Shown here piece after piece: positions 37,895 through 49,897 of a DNA stretch of 64,000 bases. Position numbers and translations under genes: made by a program. Position 1 is the first letter of the stretch; every line of letters begins with the position of its first letter. Under the pieces are notes generated by a model. The model was not told the origin of the DNA. It saw nothing but the letters and a program-made list of their open reading frames with translations, and made no database searches. This DNA comes from Actinomycetota bacterium. GTDB taxonomy: Bacteria > Actinomycetota > Thermoleophilia > RBG-16-64-13. The stretch spans positions 1 through 64,000 of the forward strand of contig JAAYZX010000043.1 in the NCBI GenBank assembly GCA_012514635.1, in the 5' to 3' direction.

Positions 37895-39277
37895 TCATCC
37901 CAGTTCCAATCCCGCTCGTACACCCGCTATGGTGCTTTCCGCCACCGCTTCCTTCTGCATGGCACGCGCAGCAGCTTCAAAAATGTGCACCGGGAATAGT
38001 CCCTCTCGTGCCAGAACGGCCCCAATAGCTACAGGAGCGATGGTCAGCTTGCCCACACGTTTTGCCGTCTGCGCGAAGGGCAGCGGGACGACCCGACCTG
38101 GAGTTTGTACGCTGTCGGCCAGCGCTTCGTCCACGTATATTCTTGCGTCCGGCGAACATTTAGTGAGTCTGCGCGCCACCTGCGCCAGACCATCTGCCGC
38201 CAATATCACGGTGATATCGGGGTCTTCAATACCCGTGAAATAGATATCGTCAGGCGAAACGATGACTTCGGACACGGAATGTCCCGTGCGTACAGTGATG
38301 GGGTAATCATCCTTCTGCGTGGCTTTGAGACCACTCATGATGGCGGCCGTGCCTACAAGCGTCGCCGCCGACCGGATCTTCTGCCCGGCGCCACCCGCCA
38401 AAATGATGCCCACCTTATGATCGAGCACGCTCCCACCCGTCACCTGCAGCAAACAGGGAGGAGTGCGCGCCCCTTTCTCGTCGTACAAAGCGCGCCACGC
38501 CGCCGAGTACTCGGGGCGGGTGCCGCGGTACAGCACGCCCGCCGGCATGTCCAGCTCATCCATCATGCCCTCGATAGCACTCTTGTTCAGAGCCAGGCGG
38601 CTCCCGACATAGGCTATGCATAAGTCCCACATGTCCACCAGCGCAAAGCCCGGCGTCTGGATGGCCTCCACCAACATGTCCACCTGACCTTCCGCGAACA
38701 CATGTGTGCGGGCTAGGAAAGCAGGCTTGGAGGGCTGCAAAGTGCGCACCAGATCGAGAGGCGCTTCCAGATTGCCGTGAGGCGTGGTGGAGGTAACCGC
38801 GTCTAGGGGCGTGGTGCAGGAATGTTGACCGCCGGTCATGCCGTAGTTGAAGTTGTTGGCCACAATAAGCGTGATGCCCAAATTGCGCCTGGCTGCCGAC
38901 AGCAGGTGCGCTCCACCGATCCCGGCTCCCCCGTCGCCCATGATGGCGATGACGGTGAGATCAGGATTGGCCAGCTTGATACCCGAGGCATACGTGATGA
39001 CTCGTCCGTGCAGGCCGTGGAAGGCATTCACATCATAGTACTTGTCTACGATACCAATGCAACCAATGTCGGTAACCAGAACCACCTTGTTCTTGGGCAG
39101 CTCCAGACGACGAAGGGCCTCGTCCAGATAGCCTGCAATCTTGATGTGACCGCAACCCGAACAAAAGCCGAACGGCAGCATCTCAGGCAGCAGATACGAC
39201 GAAGAGTTGGCCTGGCTGCACGATTCCTGCGCCACGCCGACACCTACTGTAGAAAGATCAAAGTCGGGGACGCTCAC
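37895..39277 (-). CDS. 2-oxoacid:ferredoxin oxidoreductase, beta subunit fused to gamma domain
   Basis: FCSGCGHIKIAGYLDEAL, AIMGDGGAGIGGAHLLSAARRNLGITLIVANNFNYGMTGGQ (TPP domain), then GIILAGGAGQKIRSAATLVGTAAIMSGL (gamma). Confidence 0.92.
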   Translation of the reverse strand: MSVPDFDLSTVGVGVAQESCSQANSSSYLLPEMLPFGFCSGCGHIKIAGYLDEALRRLELPKNKVVLVTDIGCIGIVDKYYDVNAFHGLHGRVITYASGIKLANPDLTVIAIMGDGGAGIGGAHLLSAARRNLGITLIVANNFNYGMTGGQHSCTTPLDAVTSTTPHGNLEAPLDLVRTLQPSKPAFLARTHVFAEGQVDMLVEAIQTPGFALVDMWDLCIAYVGSRLALNKSAIEGMMDELDMPAGVLYRGTRPEYSAAWRALYDEKGARTPPCLLQVTGGSVLDHKVGIILAGGAGQKIRSAATLVGTAAIMSGLKATQKDDYPITVRTGHSVSEVIVSPDDIYFTGIEDPDITVILAADGLAQVARRLTKCSPDARIYVDEALADSVQTPGRVVPLPFAQTAKRVGKLTIAPVAIGAVLAREGLFPVHIFEAAARAMQKEAVAESTIAGVRAGLELG

Positions 39278-40398
39278 AGCAAACCTCCCTTGGCGATGAT
39301 CTCTTCAGGGCTTATGAGCGTGGTACTCATCCTGTTGATGGCTATAGTGTCCTTGCCGGGCGCCATAGCTCTAATTTCCCACACATACTGGCCCATGTTC
39401 ATCTCCGGCACCACCACCCGAGACACCTCGGCCACAGCCTCCTTGATCACCCTTCGCTGCATTGGATAGATGGTCTTCAGTACCAGAAGCGATACTTTGC
39501 CGCCTTTTTCACGCACCATCTTGACCGCTCCGCGTGCCGACCGTGCGCACACCCCATAGGCAATAATGAGAGTATCCGCCCCGCGTTGAGGATCGTACTC
39601 GTAGATGCCCATCTCCTCGGCATGATCTAGGATCTTGCGCCGGTAGTGGTTGGTCATATGCTCAATCACATCCGGATCTCCAGTGAGATACGCGCGCTGG
39701 TCGTGGGTGGAAGTGGTGTAACGCACCAGATGAGGCCCGCCTATAGGACTCATGGGAGACACATGATCGGGTGTGGGGCAGGCATGGGGTTCATAGACGC
39801 AATCCGGCGCCGCCACCGGGCGGGGGAGGGGGGTGGGCGCCTCTGCCCAGGCATGTTCGTAATTGAAAGCCTCTCGAGTGAGGCCTACCTCTCTCTGTGA
39901 GGCCAGGAACACCGGTGCCCGGTAACGTTCGGCAAAATTGAAGGCGGCCACAGTGAGCGTGTAGCAGTCCTGTACGTTCTCGGGGGACAGGATGATCATG
40001 GGGAAACCTCCGGAGGTGACCCAGCGCATGAACAAAATGTCTCCGTCTGCGCCTTTGGTAGCCGAACCGGTGGACGGCCCCTGGCGCTGTACATTGACGA
40101 TCACCAACGGGGTCTCACCCATGATGGCCAATCCCACGTTCTCAGAATACAGGCTCACACCCGGTCCGGAGGTTGCAGTCATGGCCTTCAGACCCGTCAT
40201 GGCTGCGCCGATGCACATACCGATGGAGGCCATCTCATCCTCGCCCTGTATGGCAATACCACCCACCGGCGGCAGCTCTCGCATCATAGATACCAGAATG
40301 GAGCTGGCCGGAGTAATGGGATATCCGGCAAAGAAACGACAACCGGCATCGATGGCCCCCCGCACTACGGCGTCATTGCCCTCAATAAACTCGATCAT
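39274..40398 (-). CDS. 2-oxoacid:ferredoxin oxidoreductase, alpha subunit (KorA/VorB-like)
   Basis: GNDAVVRGAIDAGCRFFAGYPITPASSI; TATSGPGVSLYSENVGLAIMGETPLVIVNVQRQGPSTG. Confidence 0.94.
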   Translation of the reverse strand: MIEFIEGNDAVVRGAIDAGCRFFAGYPITPASSILVSMMRELPPVGGIAIQGEDEMASIGMCIGAAMTGLKAMTATSGPGVSLYSENVGLAIMGETPLVIVNVQRQGPSTGSATKGADGDILFMRWVTSGGFPMIILSPENVQDCYTLTVAAFNFAERYRAPVFLASQREVGLTREAFNYEHAWAEAPTPLPRPVAAPDCVYEPHACPTPDHVSPMSPIGGPHLVRYTTSTHDQRAYLTGDPDVIEHMTNHYRRKILDHAEEMGIYEYDPQRGADTLIIAYGVCARSARGAVKMVREKGGKVSLLVLKTIYPMQRRVIKEAVAEVSRVVVPEMNMGQYVWEIRAMAPGKDTIAINRMSTTLISPEEIIAKGGLL

Positions 40399-40514
40399 GC
40401 TACGTCTCCTCGACTGTCCTTGCTGTCCACGCTCCCACCCTCAGGGCAGACATAGCATCAATTGAACCATGATAAGCCCTCTTGCGTCGCACTCCTGCTA
40501 GGATATGTCCACAT

Positions 40515-41675
40515 ATGAGTGCTCCGCGTCTCCGCATTGAGCAGATCCCCCTCGGCCATCCGGACCTTAGAGAGTTCGTTGAGTTCCCGTGGCGCCTGTA
40601 CAAAGGCGACCGCTTCTGGAGCCCGCCGCTACGGGCAGACCTGCTGGGCAACAAAGCCCTCGGTATGGTCGGCATGCTCACTGCGCAGAATCACTATCAC
40701 CATACCGCCGAGGTAACCCACTTCCTCGCATGGCGCAGAGATGAGGTGGTGGGGAGGGTCTCGGCGGCTATCAACCATCGCTTCGATGAATGGTATAAGG
40801 ATCGTTTTGGCTTCTTTGGTTTTTTTGACACGATCAATAATTATGCCGTAGCAGAAGCGCTGTTGGACGCAGCCCGAGATTGGATGCGGAACCGAGGGGC
40901 GCGCATCATGCGCGGCCCCGGTGAATATAGCAATGCCACCCATGAACGGCAGGGTGTACTGATCGACGGCTTCAACAGCGAGCCATGCGTAGACCAAACA
41001 CACAACTATCCATACTACGGCGAACTGCTTGAGAAATACGGTCTCCGCAAGACCAAAGATTACCACGCCTATATCACAGATGTGCGAATACCAGAGGATC
41101 CTCGTCTGCCCCGTATGGTGGATCTGGCCACCAAACGACGCGGCATGGTGTTCCGACAGATAGACCCCAAACGGTTACAGGATGAGATCCGTCTGGTCAT
41201 CAGCATATATAACGAAGCCTGGTCCCAAAACTGGGGTTTTCTCCCCATTACCGAACCCGAGGCGGACTCCATCGCGGCCACCCTCAAACTCATCCTAGAT
41301 CCAGGGTTGGTGCGCTTTGCATACATCGAAGATGAGCCTGCCGCCGTCTTTGGAGCCTTCCCCGATCCCAACTGGGCCCTCCGACCCCGCTGGAAGTGGT
41401 ACGGCGATTCCGATGCCGTCCGTATAGCACGCCTTCTCCGCATGCGTCACCACATCCCCCGCATGCGTCTCATCTTCTTTGGAATAAAACCACCGTATCG
41501 GCGCATGGGTATCGACGCTCTTCTCTATCACCACGTGAAGACATATGCCATGAGGCGCTACTCGCAGTGTGACATGTCTCTCCTGCTGGAGGACAATTTC
41601 CTCATCATCCGCGCGTCGGAATTCATGGGCGGACGCCGCTATAAGACCTGGCGGATTTACGACATGCTTGTGTAG
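40515..41675 (+). CDS. GNAT-like N-acetyltransferase family protein
   Basis: FVEFPWRLYKGDRFWSPPLRADLL; RIMRGPGEYSNATHERQGVLIDGF; C-terminal GNAT-like fold inferred. Confidence 0.7.
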   Translation: MSAPRLRIEQIPLGHPDLREFVEFPWRLYKGDRFWSPPLRADLLGNKALGMVGMLTAQNHYHHTAEVTHFLAWRRDEVVGRVSAAINHRFDEWYKDRFGFFGFFDTINNYAVAEALLDAARDWMRNRGARIMRGPGEYSNATHERQGVLIDGFNSEPCVDQTHNYPYYGELLEKYGLRKTKDYHAYITDVRIPEDPRLPRMVDLATKRRGMVFRQIDPKRLQDEIRLVISIYNEAWSQNWGFLPITEPEADSIAATLKLILDPGLVRFAYIEDEPAAVFGAFPDPNWALRPRWKWYGDSDAVRIARLLRMRHHIPRMRLIFFGIKPPYRRMGIDALLYHHVKTYAMRRYSQCDMSLLLEDNFLIIRASEFMGGRRYKTWRIYDMLV

Positions 41676-41792
41676 CTCTGCGCGATCACGGGTATCTCGT
41701 CTCTGACCCACCCACGTGTGCGGCCGCCCCAAGGGGCCACACTCGGTGGGGCCGGAGATGGCCGCAGAGACTGATCGGACCGGGAGGGCTTC

Positions 41793-42596
41793 ATGGACAT
41801 GCCCGTGGATGCGTGGTGCCAAGCCGCACTCGACCGACACTCACGACGGACGTTGGACGAGAAAGCGATTGCACCTCCCGTGTTCGAGGAGCTGGAGGCC
41901 GTCTGCTCCGCGGGTGGGTGGGGGTCGCTGGTGTGGGGACGTGCCACCCGTATCCTCATTGTCCGAGAGCTCAGAACCAACATCTTCAAGGGAATCGTGG
42001 GGGCCTACGGGAGAATCGAAGGAGCGCCCTCCTGTCTGCTCTTTGTCGGCGATCGCGCGGTGCCCCACATGTCGGAGTTGCTGGGCTACGCGGGTGAGGC
42101 GGTACTTCTAGAGGCAACGCGTCTCGGGCTCGCCACATGCTGGGTGGGAGGCTTCTTCAAGCGCGAAAGAGCTGTCGAATTGGTGTCATTGGGGCCCAGC
42201 GAGGAGATAGTGGCCGTCTCTCCGTTAGGATACCCTGCCGACAGGCAGACATTCAGCGAAAAGCTGATGAAGACCTTGGCCGGCGCCCACAAGCGGCGGG
42301 AGTTGGAGGTCCTGGCCCCGGGCGTCACCGGAGACGGCTGGCCGGAGTGGGCTCAGGAGGCAGTCTCTCTGGCTCGGGTGGCGCCATCAGCGGTCAATCG
42401 CCAGCCCTGGCGCTTCCGGTTTGAGGATGGGGCACTCATCGTGGCACTTGACGACGTGAAGGACACCTACCACATCCCCAAGCGGCTCGATTGCGGGATC
42501 TCGATGCTTCACGCGGAAGTGGGTGCCCGCGCCCACGGGGCGCCGGGCACCTGGGAGTTTCTGGACGGTGTGGATGTCGCCCGATATACAGTCTGA
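41793..42596 (+). CDS. Nitroreductase family protein
   Basis: LLEATRLGLATCWVGGFFKRERAVELVSL; SLARVAPSAVNRQPWRFRFEDG. Confidence 0.85.
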   Translation: MDMPVDAWCQAALDRHSRRTLDEKAIAPPVFEELEAVCSAGGWGSLVWGRATRILIVRELRTNIFKGIVGAYGRIEGAPSCLLFVGDRAVPHMSELLGYAGEAVLLEATRLGLATCWVGGFFKRERAVELVSLGPSEEIVAVSPLGYPADRQTFSEKLMKTLAGAHKRRELEVLAPGVTGDGWPEWAQEAVSLARVAPSAVNRQPWRFRFEDGALIVALDDVKDTYHIPKRLDCGISMLHAEVGARAHGAPGTWEFLDGVDVARYTV

Positions 42597-42688
42597 GCCT
42601 GATCAGCAACCGCGCCCGTCCGGACCTGAACAAATAAATAGTTGTGGAACATCAGCAAATGATGTTTGGAATATGGCGAATCTGGTGA

Positions 42689-44542
<1,854 letters not shown>

Positions 44543-44550
<8 letters not shown>

Positions 44551-45088
44551 GAATTCACAGATCCCGGCGCCGGATGAGTCCCAACCCAAAGAAGGCCGGG
44601 CGCCCGCCTCCGGCGGGCCGCCTGATGCCGGCGTGTCGCCCACGTCGGGGGAGCCGCCTATGTCCGGAGTGCCGCCGGCGGCCTGGGACCTACCGGAGCA
44701 GACTTTGAAGGAGTCGGAGCTGTCTGGACAGGACGACGCCTTTCGTCGCAAAGTCAGCTCCAAGCAGGCACGCAAGATGGTGCGCCGTCGCGAAGGAGAG
44801 GACGGTATCTGGTTCAGCCTCTCTATGTACGGCATCATCGGATGGTCGGTGGCCGTACCTACCATGCTGGGTGTGTTGTTCGGCTATTGGATAGACCGCG
44901 CGTGGCCCGGGCGCATCTCGTGGACACTGACCCTCATGGTGATAGGCGTATGCCTGGGCTGCCTGAACGCTTGGTACTGGGTGCAGCGCCAAAGGAGAAG
45001 CATCGAGGAGCGCGAGCGGCAACTCAAAGAGCAGCAGCGCGCGCTTGAAGAGGAAGCCGACCGTCAAAGCCGCAAAGGCAAAGGCTAG
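44543..45088 (+). CDS. atpQ: AtpQ-like subunit of N-ATPase
   Basis: Position in operon; GIIGWSVAVPTMLGVLFGYWIDRAWPGRISWTLTLMVIGVCLGCLNAWYW. Confidence 0.85.
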
Positions 45089-45102
45089 GGGGATCGTGAG
45101 GC

Positions 45103-45387
45103 GTGGCCGTACAAGAGATACCTTGGCTGCTGTTGACCTTTGTCGCCGGCGCGGCGCTGGCCGCCATTCATTTCACGGGTCTGTGGTTGACGGTCAAACG
45201 CCTACCAGGCGCCAAGCGCCCCGGCGCCCTAGCCTTGCTGAGCCACTTTGGTCGACTGGTGCTGACTTTGGCCGGGTTCGTGGTGGTGGCATGGGGCGGC
45301 CATTGGCTGCGGATCGTCGCGGCTCTCGTTGGTTTTGTTGTCTGCAGAGCCGCCCTCACCCATATCTTAGGCCCGCGCATGTCGTGA
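45103..45387 (+). CDS. atpR: AtpR-like subunit of N-ATPase
   Basis: Three-TM small protein between atpQ and atpB. Confidence 0.82.
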   Translation: MAVQEIPWLLLTFVAGAALAAIHFTGLWLTVKRLPGAKRPGALALLSHFGRLVLTLAGFVVVAWGGHWLRIVAALVGFVVCRAALTHILGPRMS

Positions 45388-45394
45388 AGGAGGC

Positions 45395-46087
45395 GTGAAA
45401 CGGATGAACGGCGGGGAAATCCACATCACTCCTGACGAAGCGGTTTTCTTCCAAGCCGGCTTCTTCAAACTCAACGCCACCATCGTCATGACGTGGGTGG
45501 TGATGCTGGTGTTGGTGATCGGCTCCATACTCATCACGCGTCGCATCACATCTTCCACCAAGATACCGCGGTGGCAGAACCTGTTGGAAACGCTTCTCAG
45601 TGCGTTGCGCACCCAGATCCGCGAGATCAGCGAGCAGGATCCCGACCCATACGTGCCCTTCGTGGGGACCCTCTTCATATTCATCCTCACATGCAATATT
45701 TTGGCCCCTATCCCCATCTACGAGCCGCCCACGGGCTCGCTCTCACTGACCGCCGCACTGTCGCTCACGGTCTTCTTCGCAGTTCCCATATTTGGGATCC
45801 GTGCGCGAGGATTCGTGGGCTACTTGGGCAACTACACCAAACCCTTCTTTTTCATGGCCCCGCTTCATGCCATCAGCGAGCTTTCCCGCACCGTCTCGCT
45901 GGCCATGCGTCTCTTCGGCAATGTCATGAGTGAAGGGCTGATCGTCGCTTTGCTGTTAAGCATCGTCCCGTTCGTATTACCGGTGGTGATGGAGGCACTG
46001 GGATTGTTGATGGGTACCATCCAAGCCTATATTTTCGCTATCCTCACCACCGTCTACATAGCCGCAGGAACCAGTGGTGGACATTAG
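45395..46087 (+). CDS. atpB: N-type ATPase subunit a
   Basis: HAISELSRTVSLAMRLFGNVMSEGLIVALLL; start may be ATG 45404. Confidence 0.93.
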   Translation: MKRMNGGEIHITPDEAVFFQAGFFKLNATIVMTWVVMLVLVIGSILITRRITSSTKIPRWQNLLETLLSALRTQIREISEQDPDPYVPFVGTLFIFILTCNILAPIPIYEPPTGSLSLTAALSLTVFFAVPIFGIRARGFVGYLGNYTKPFFFMAPLHAISELSRTVSLAMRLFGNVMSEGLIVALLLSIVPFVLPVVMEALGLLMGTIQAYIFAILTTVYIAAGTSGGH

Positions 46088-46129
46088 ACCTTTAGGTTCA
46101 GGGAGATTCACCGAAAGGGGGAAGTAAGC

Positions 46130-46399
46130 ATGGATAACCTCGGATGGATTGGCGTCGCTTCACTCCTCGTAGCCGGTCTAACCATTGCGATCGGCACGAT
46201 CGCACCGGCTATGGGGCAGGCCCGCGCCGTGTCCCAGAGCCTCGCCTCGATTGCGCAGCAGCCGGACGAGGCCGGTACCATCTCGCGAACGCTTTTCGTG
46301 GGCCTGGCCTTCATCGAGTCGCTGGCCATCTATTGCTTGGTGATCTCGATCATCATCATCTTCGTTAATCCGTTCTGGTCGGCAGTCAAGGGTGGCTGA
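46130..46399 (+). CDS. atpE: N-type ATPase subunit c
   Basis: IAIGTIAPAMGQARAVSQSLASIAQQPDEAGTISRTLFVGLAFIESLAIYCLVIS. Confidence 0.95.
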   Translation: MDNLGWIGVASLLVAGLTIAIGTIAPAMGQARAVSQSLASIAQQPDEAGTISRTLFVGLAFIESLAIYCLVISIIIIFVNPFWSAVKGG

Positions 46400-46462
46400 G
46401 ACGAGGACAGGGCAGAGGCTCGCTAACGAGCGCCGACAGGGACTCCGAGAGGACTAGCTACC

Positions 46463-47242
46463 GTGCTGATTGATTGGTTCACAGTAGTCGCGGAAATCGT
46501 CAATTTCCTGATTCTGCTGTGGTTGCTCAAGCGGTTCCTGTATAAGCCTGTCCTGAACGCGATGGATAAGAGAGAAGCCACCATCGCGTCTCGGGAGAAC
46601 GAGGCCACCACCGCATTGCAGCAAGGCCGCCAGCAACAGGACAAATACGAGGTCCTGCTTAACGAGATCTCCAGCGACCGCGAGGAGATCATGGCGGAAG
46701 CCCACCGAATGTCGGACCAGCGCCGCAAGGAGCTCACGCAGATCGCGGCTGAAGACGTCGCCAACATTGAAGCCCGCTGGAAGGAGAACCTGGAACGACA
46801 ACGCGAGGCATTCGCGCGCAACCTCTCCCAGCGTGCAGGCGACCAGATCTGCTCCATTGCGCGTCTGGCACTAGCCGACCTGGCGGGCCGCGACCTCGAA
46901 CGCCACATCGCCGGCGTGTTCACGGAGCGGCTGCAAACCCTCCCCGATGACAAACGCCGCCGCATTGTCGACACTCTACACAAGTCGAACTACCGTGTCT
47001 CCATCAGCAGTTCGTTCGAACTGGACGAGACTCACCGTTCAGAAATTCGAGACATTCTCAAAAAGCTGGGGGGGCGCGACGTAACAGTCGCCTGGGAAGT
47101 CCATCCTGATGTTATCTGCGGGATCGACCTCCGGGCCCACGATTATAAACTGGCTTTTAGCTTGGGCGACTACCTCGAACGGTTGCGTACCGCTCTCGAG
47201 GACGAGCTGCAGGCCGAGGCCTCGGCACGTGAGGGGGGGTGA
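46463..47242 (+). CDS. atpF: N-type ATPase subunit b
   Basis: IDWFTVVAEIVNFLILLWLLKRFLYKPVLNAMDKREATI. Confidence 0.93.
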   Translation: MLIDWFTVVAEIVNFLILLWLLKRFLYKPVLNAMDKREATIASRENEATTALQQGRQQQDKYEVLLNEISSDREEIMAEAHRMSDQRRKELTQIAAEDVANIEARWKENLERQREAFARNLSQRAGDQICSIARLALADLAGRDLERHIAGVFTERLQTLPDDKRRRIVDTLHKSNYRVSISSSFELDETHRSEIRDILKKLGGRDVTVAWEVHPDVICGIDLRAHDYKLAFSLGDYLERLRTALEDELQAEASAREGG

Positions 47243-47284
47243 TCCTAACTGAGCGCTGAAACCAATGGCGAGCTGAAGGAAGTC

Positions 47285-48805
47285 ATGGAGGGAGTGCTGT
47301 CTGCGACGGATTCCGTCTTGGAACGTCAACGAGCCGAACTCCGACTCCAGGAAATAGGTACCACCACATACGTCGGCAAGGGCGTGGCTCAGGTATCAGG
47401 ACTGCCGGAGGTGAAGTCGGAGGAGCTGATCAGTTTCCCCGGAGGTCTCTACGGCATGGCCTTCAACCTCGACCCTGATCAGGTAGGCGTCATCTTGCTG
47501 GACAGAAGCGAGAACCTGGCCGCCGGTGTGGAGGTGACGCGCACCATGCGCGTACTGGACGTACCCGTGGGCGGCGCCCTGTTGGGTCGAGTGGTGGACG
47601 GCATAGGACGTCCGTTGGACGGAGCCGGCCCCATCGTGGCCTCGGAACGGCGCCCGGTGGAGCGCCCCGCTCCACCCATCATGTACCGTGACCCGGTGAC
47701 CGTCCCTCTGCAGACCGGTCTCAAGGTGGTGGACGCCGCCATACCCGTCGGCCGCGGCCAACGCGAGCTGATCATCGGTGACCGCCAGACAGGCAAGACC
47801 GCTATAGCAGTAGACACCATCATCAACCAAATCGGCAAGGACGTCATCTGTATCTACTGCGCGGTGGGCCAGCGGGCGGCCAGCGTGGCCAAGGTGATCG
47901 CCGACCTGCACGAACATGAAGCCATGGACCATACCGTAGTCATGGTGGCTGCCGGCGAGGATCCGCCCGGGCTGCAATTCATCACCCCCTACGCCGCCAC
48001 GGCGCTGGGAGAATACTTCATGGAGCAGGGCCGGGACGTATTGGTCATCTACGATGATCTAACCAGCCACGCTCGAGCCTACCGAGAATTATCCCTGCTG
48101 CTACGCCGCCCTCCAGGCCGCGAAGCATTCCCCGGTGACATCTTCTACATTCACTCCCGCCTCCTCGAGCGCTCCACCCATCTCCGTGCCGAGTACGGCG
48201 GGGGGTCGCTGACGGCACTTCCCATTGTGGAGACGGAGGCGCAGAACATGGCGGCCTACATCCCCACCAACCTCATCTCTATCACCGACGGTCAGATATA
48301 CCTATCCCCAGACCTCTTCTCCAAAGGCATTCTGCCGCCGGTCGACGTAGGCCGGTCGGTCTCGCGCGTAGGCGGCAAGGCGCAGCTTTCCGCCTACCGT
48401 TTGGTGGCCGGAGACCTACGATTGGCCTATTCGCAATTCGAGGCCATGGAGACGTTTGCCCGTTTCAGCACGCAGCTCGACTCCGCCACCCAGCGCATGC
48501 TGGATCGAGGTCGGCGTGTACGCGAAGTGCTGAAACAGAATCAGTACTCACCCATGTCCGCTCCTGCTCAGATAGCCACTCTGCTGGCCATCAACAGCGG
48601 CCTCTACGACCGCCTGGAGGTGGAGCAGGTTCTCGAAGCCGAACAGATAGTGGTAGAGACCATCACCAAGGAATGTCCTGACGTCTGTTCCCGTGTCCAA
48701 AGCGGAGTCAAGATGTCGGACGAGGACCGAGAGACCATCCTGCACAAGGCCAAAGCCGCCTTGGCACAGGCCTTCCCCGTCGGCGAGGAAGAGGAAGCCG
48801 CATAG
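47285..48805 (+). CDS. atpA: N-type ATPase subunit alpha
   Basis: [71 protein letters not shown]. Confidence 0.97.
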   Translation: MEGVLSATDSVLERQRAELRLQEIGTTTYVGKGVAQVSGLPEVKSEELISFPGGLYGMAFNLDPDQVGVILLDRSENLAAGVEVTRTMRVLDVPVGGALLGRVVDGIGRPLDGAGPIVASERRPVERPAPPIMYRDPVTVPLQTGLKVVDAAIPVGRGQRELIIGDRQTGKTAIAVDTIINQIGKDVICIYCAVGQRAASVAKVIADLHEHEAMDHTVVMVAAGEDPPGLQFITPYAATALGEYFMEQGRDVLVIYDDLTSHARAYRELSLLLRRPPGREAFPGDIFYIHSRLLERSTHLRAEYGGGSLTALPIVETEAQNMAAYIPTNLISITDGQIYLSPDLFSKGILPPVDVGRSVSRVGGKAQLSAYRLVAGDLRLAYSQFEAMETFARFSTQLDSATQRMLDRGRRVREVLKQNQYSPMSAPAQIATLLAINSGLYDRLEVEQVLEAEQIVVETITKECPDVCSRVQSGVKMSDEDRETILHKAKAALAQAFPVGEEEEAA

Positions 48806-48807
48806 CC

Positions 48808-49728
48808 ATGGAGACTGCCGAGCAACTCAAGAAAAAGATTGCCAGCGCGGAGGACCTACGCGATCTGGTCCGGACCATGAAGTTGCTGGCGGTCACAAAT
48901 ATCCGCCGCTTCCAGGAGGCCGTGGAAGCACTGGCCGACTACTACCACAGCATTGAAATGGGTCTGCAGATCGCGCTGCGCCGCGAGGCCACGAGCGGCG
49001 CCATCGATCTGAGTCGTTGGCAGGAGCTTGATCAGTCGCGGGGAGACTTGGGCCTTGTGGTGCTCGGCACAGATCAAGGTCTCTGCGGCCGCTACAACGA
49101 AGTGGTGGTTGACTATAGTCGCGAGGTCATCGAGCAGGAGTTCGGCGGTGAGAGGCCCCGCAGGATCCTCTGTGTGGGACTCAGGCCGGCACTACAATTG
49201 GAGCAGTTGTGGCACGCCGTAGAAGTGACCTTCCCGGTTCCCGGTTTTCCTACGGGCGTTACCCGTGTGGTGCAGGAGATCGTCTTCCAGATTGAGAAGT
49301 GGCAGTCGCTTGACAACATCACCCGCGTAGTAGTGATCCATAACGAACTTGTTCGCGGTGTTTACTATCAACCGGGAATGTACAAGCTGTTGCCACTGGA
49401 CAAGGAGTGGTTCTCCCGGTACGCCAACGAGCCATGGCCCAATCCCCGCGTCATCCCCACTTTTACCATGGATCCGGCTCCGCTGCTGGCCTCGCTGGTG
49501 CGGCAGTATCTCTTCTTCTCCGTCTACCGATCCCAGGTGGAGGCGTTGGCCAGCGAGAATGCCGCCCGCTTCCTCTCCATGCAGACCGCCGAGAAAAACA
49601 TCGAGGACCGCCTGGAAGAGCTGCACATGACGGCAAACCAGCAACGCCAGAACTCCATCACGGAAGAACTGCTGGACATCGTGGCCGGGTACGAGGCTCT
49701 GGGCGGCAGTAAGATGGCAACCGTATGA
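48808..49728 (+). CDS. atpG: N-type ATPase subunit gamma
   Basis: LKKKIASAEDLRDLVRTMKLLAVTNIRRFQEAVEAL; VLGTDQGLCGRYNEVVVD; RQNSITEELLDIVAGYEALG. Confidence 0.93.
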   Translation: METAEQLKKKIASAEDLRDLVRTMKLLAVTNIRRFQEAVEALADYYHSIEMGLQIALRREATSGAIDLSRWQELDQSRGDLGLVVLGTDQGLCGRYNEVVVDYSREVIEQEFGGERPRRILCVGLRPALQLEQLWHAVEVTFPVPGFPTGVTRVVQEIVFQIEKWQSLDNITRVVVIHNELVRGVYYQPGMYKLLPLDKEWFSRYANEPWPNPRVIPTFTMDPAPLLASLVRQYLFFSVYRSQVEALASENAARFLSMQTAEKNIEDRLEELHMTANQQRQNSITEELLDIVAGYEALGGSKMATV

Positions 49729-49807
49729 GTGCAGACAAAACGAGTCTAGACAAGACGGCGGGAAACGGCCCGCACGGTTCGGTTCAGACAATATAGCTTT
49801 GCGGCGG

Positions 49808-49834
49808 GCGGGGAACCGTTCAGCGGTTCCCCGC
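49808..49834 (+). terminator. Rho-independent-type terminator after atpG
   Basis: GCGGGGAACCG-TTCAG-CGGTTCCCCGC, then CGCCTTT. Confidence 0.8.
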
Positions 49835-49897
49835 CGCCTTTCAGAGACTTCGGCCTCGCCGCCCTGCCCGGTCCTAGAGCACGACGGTAGGACCCTA

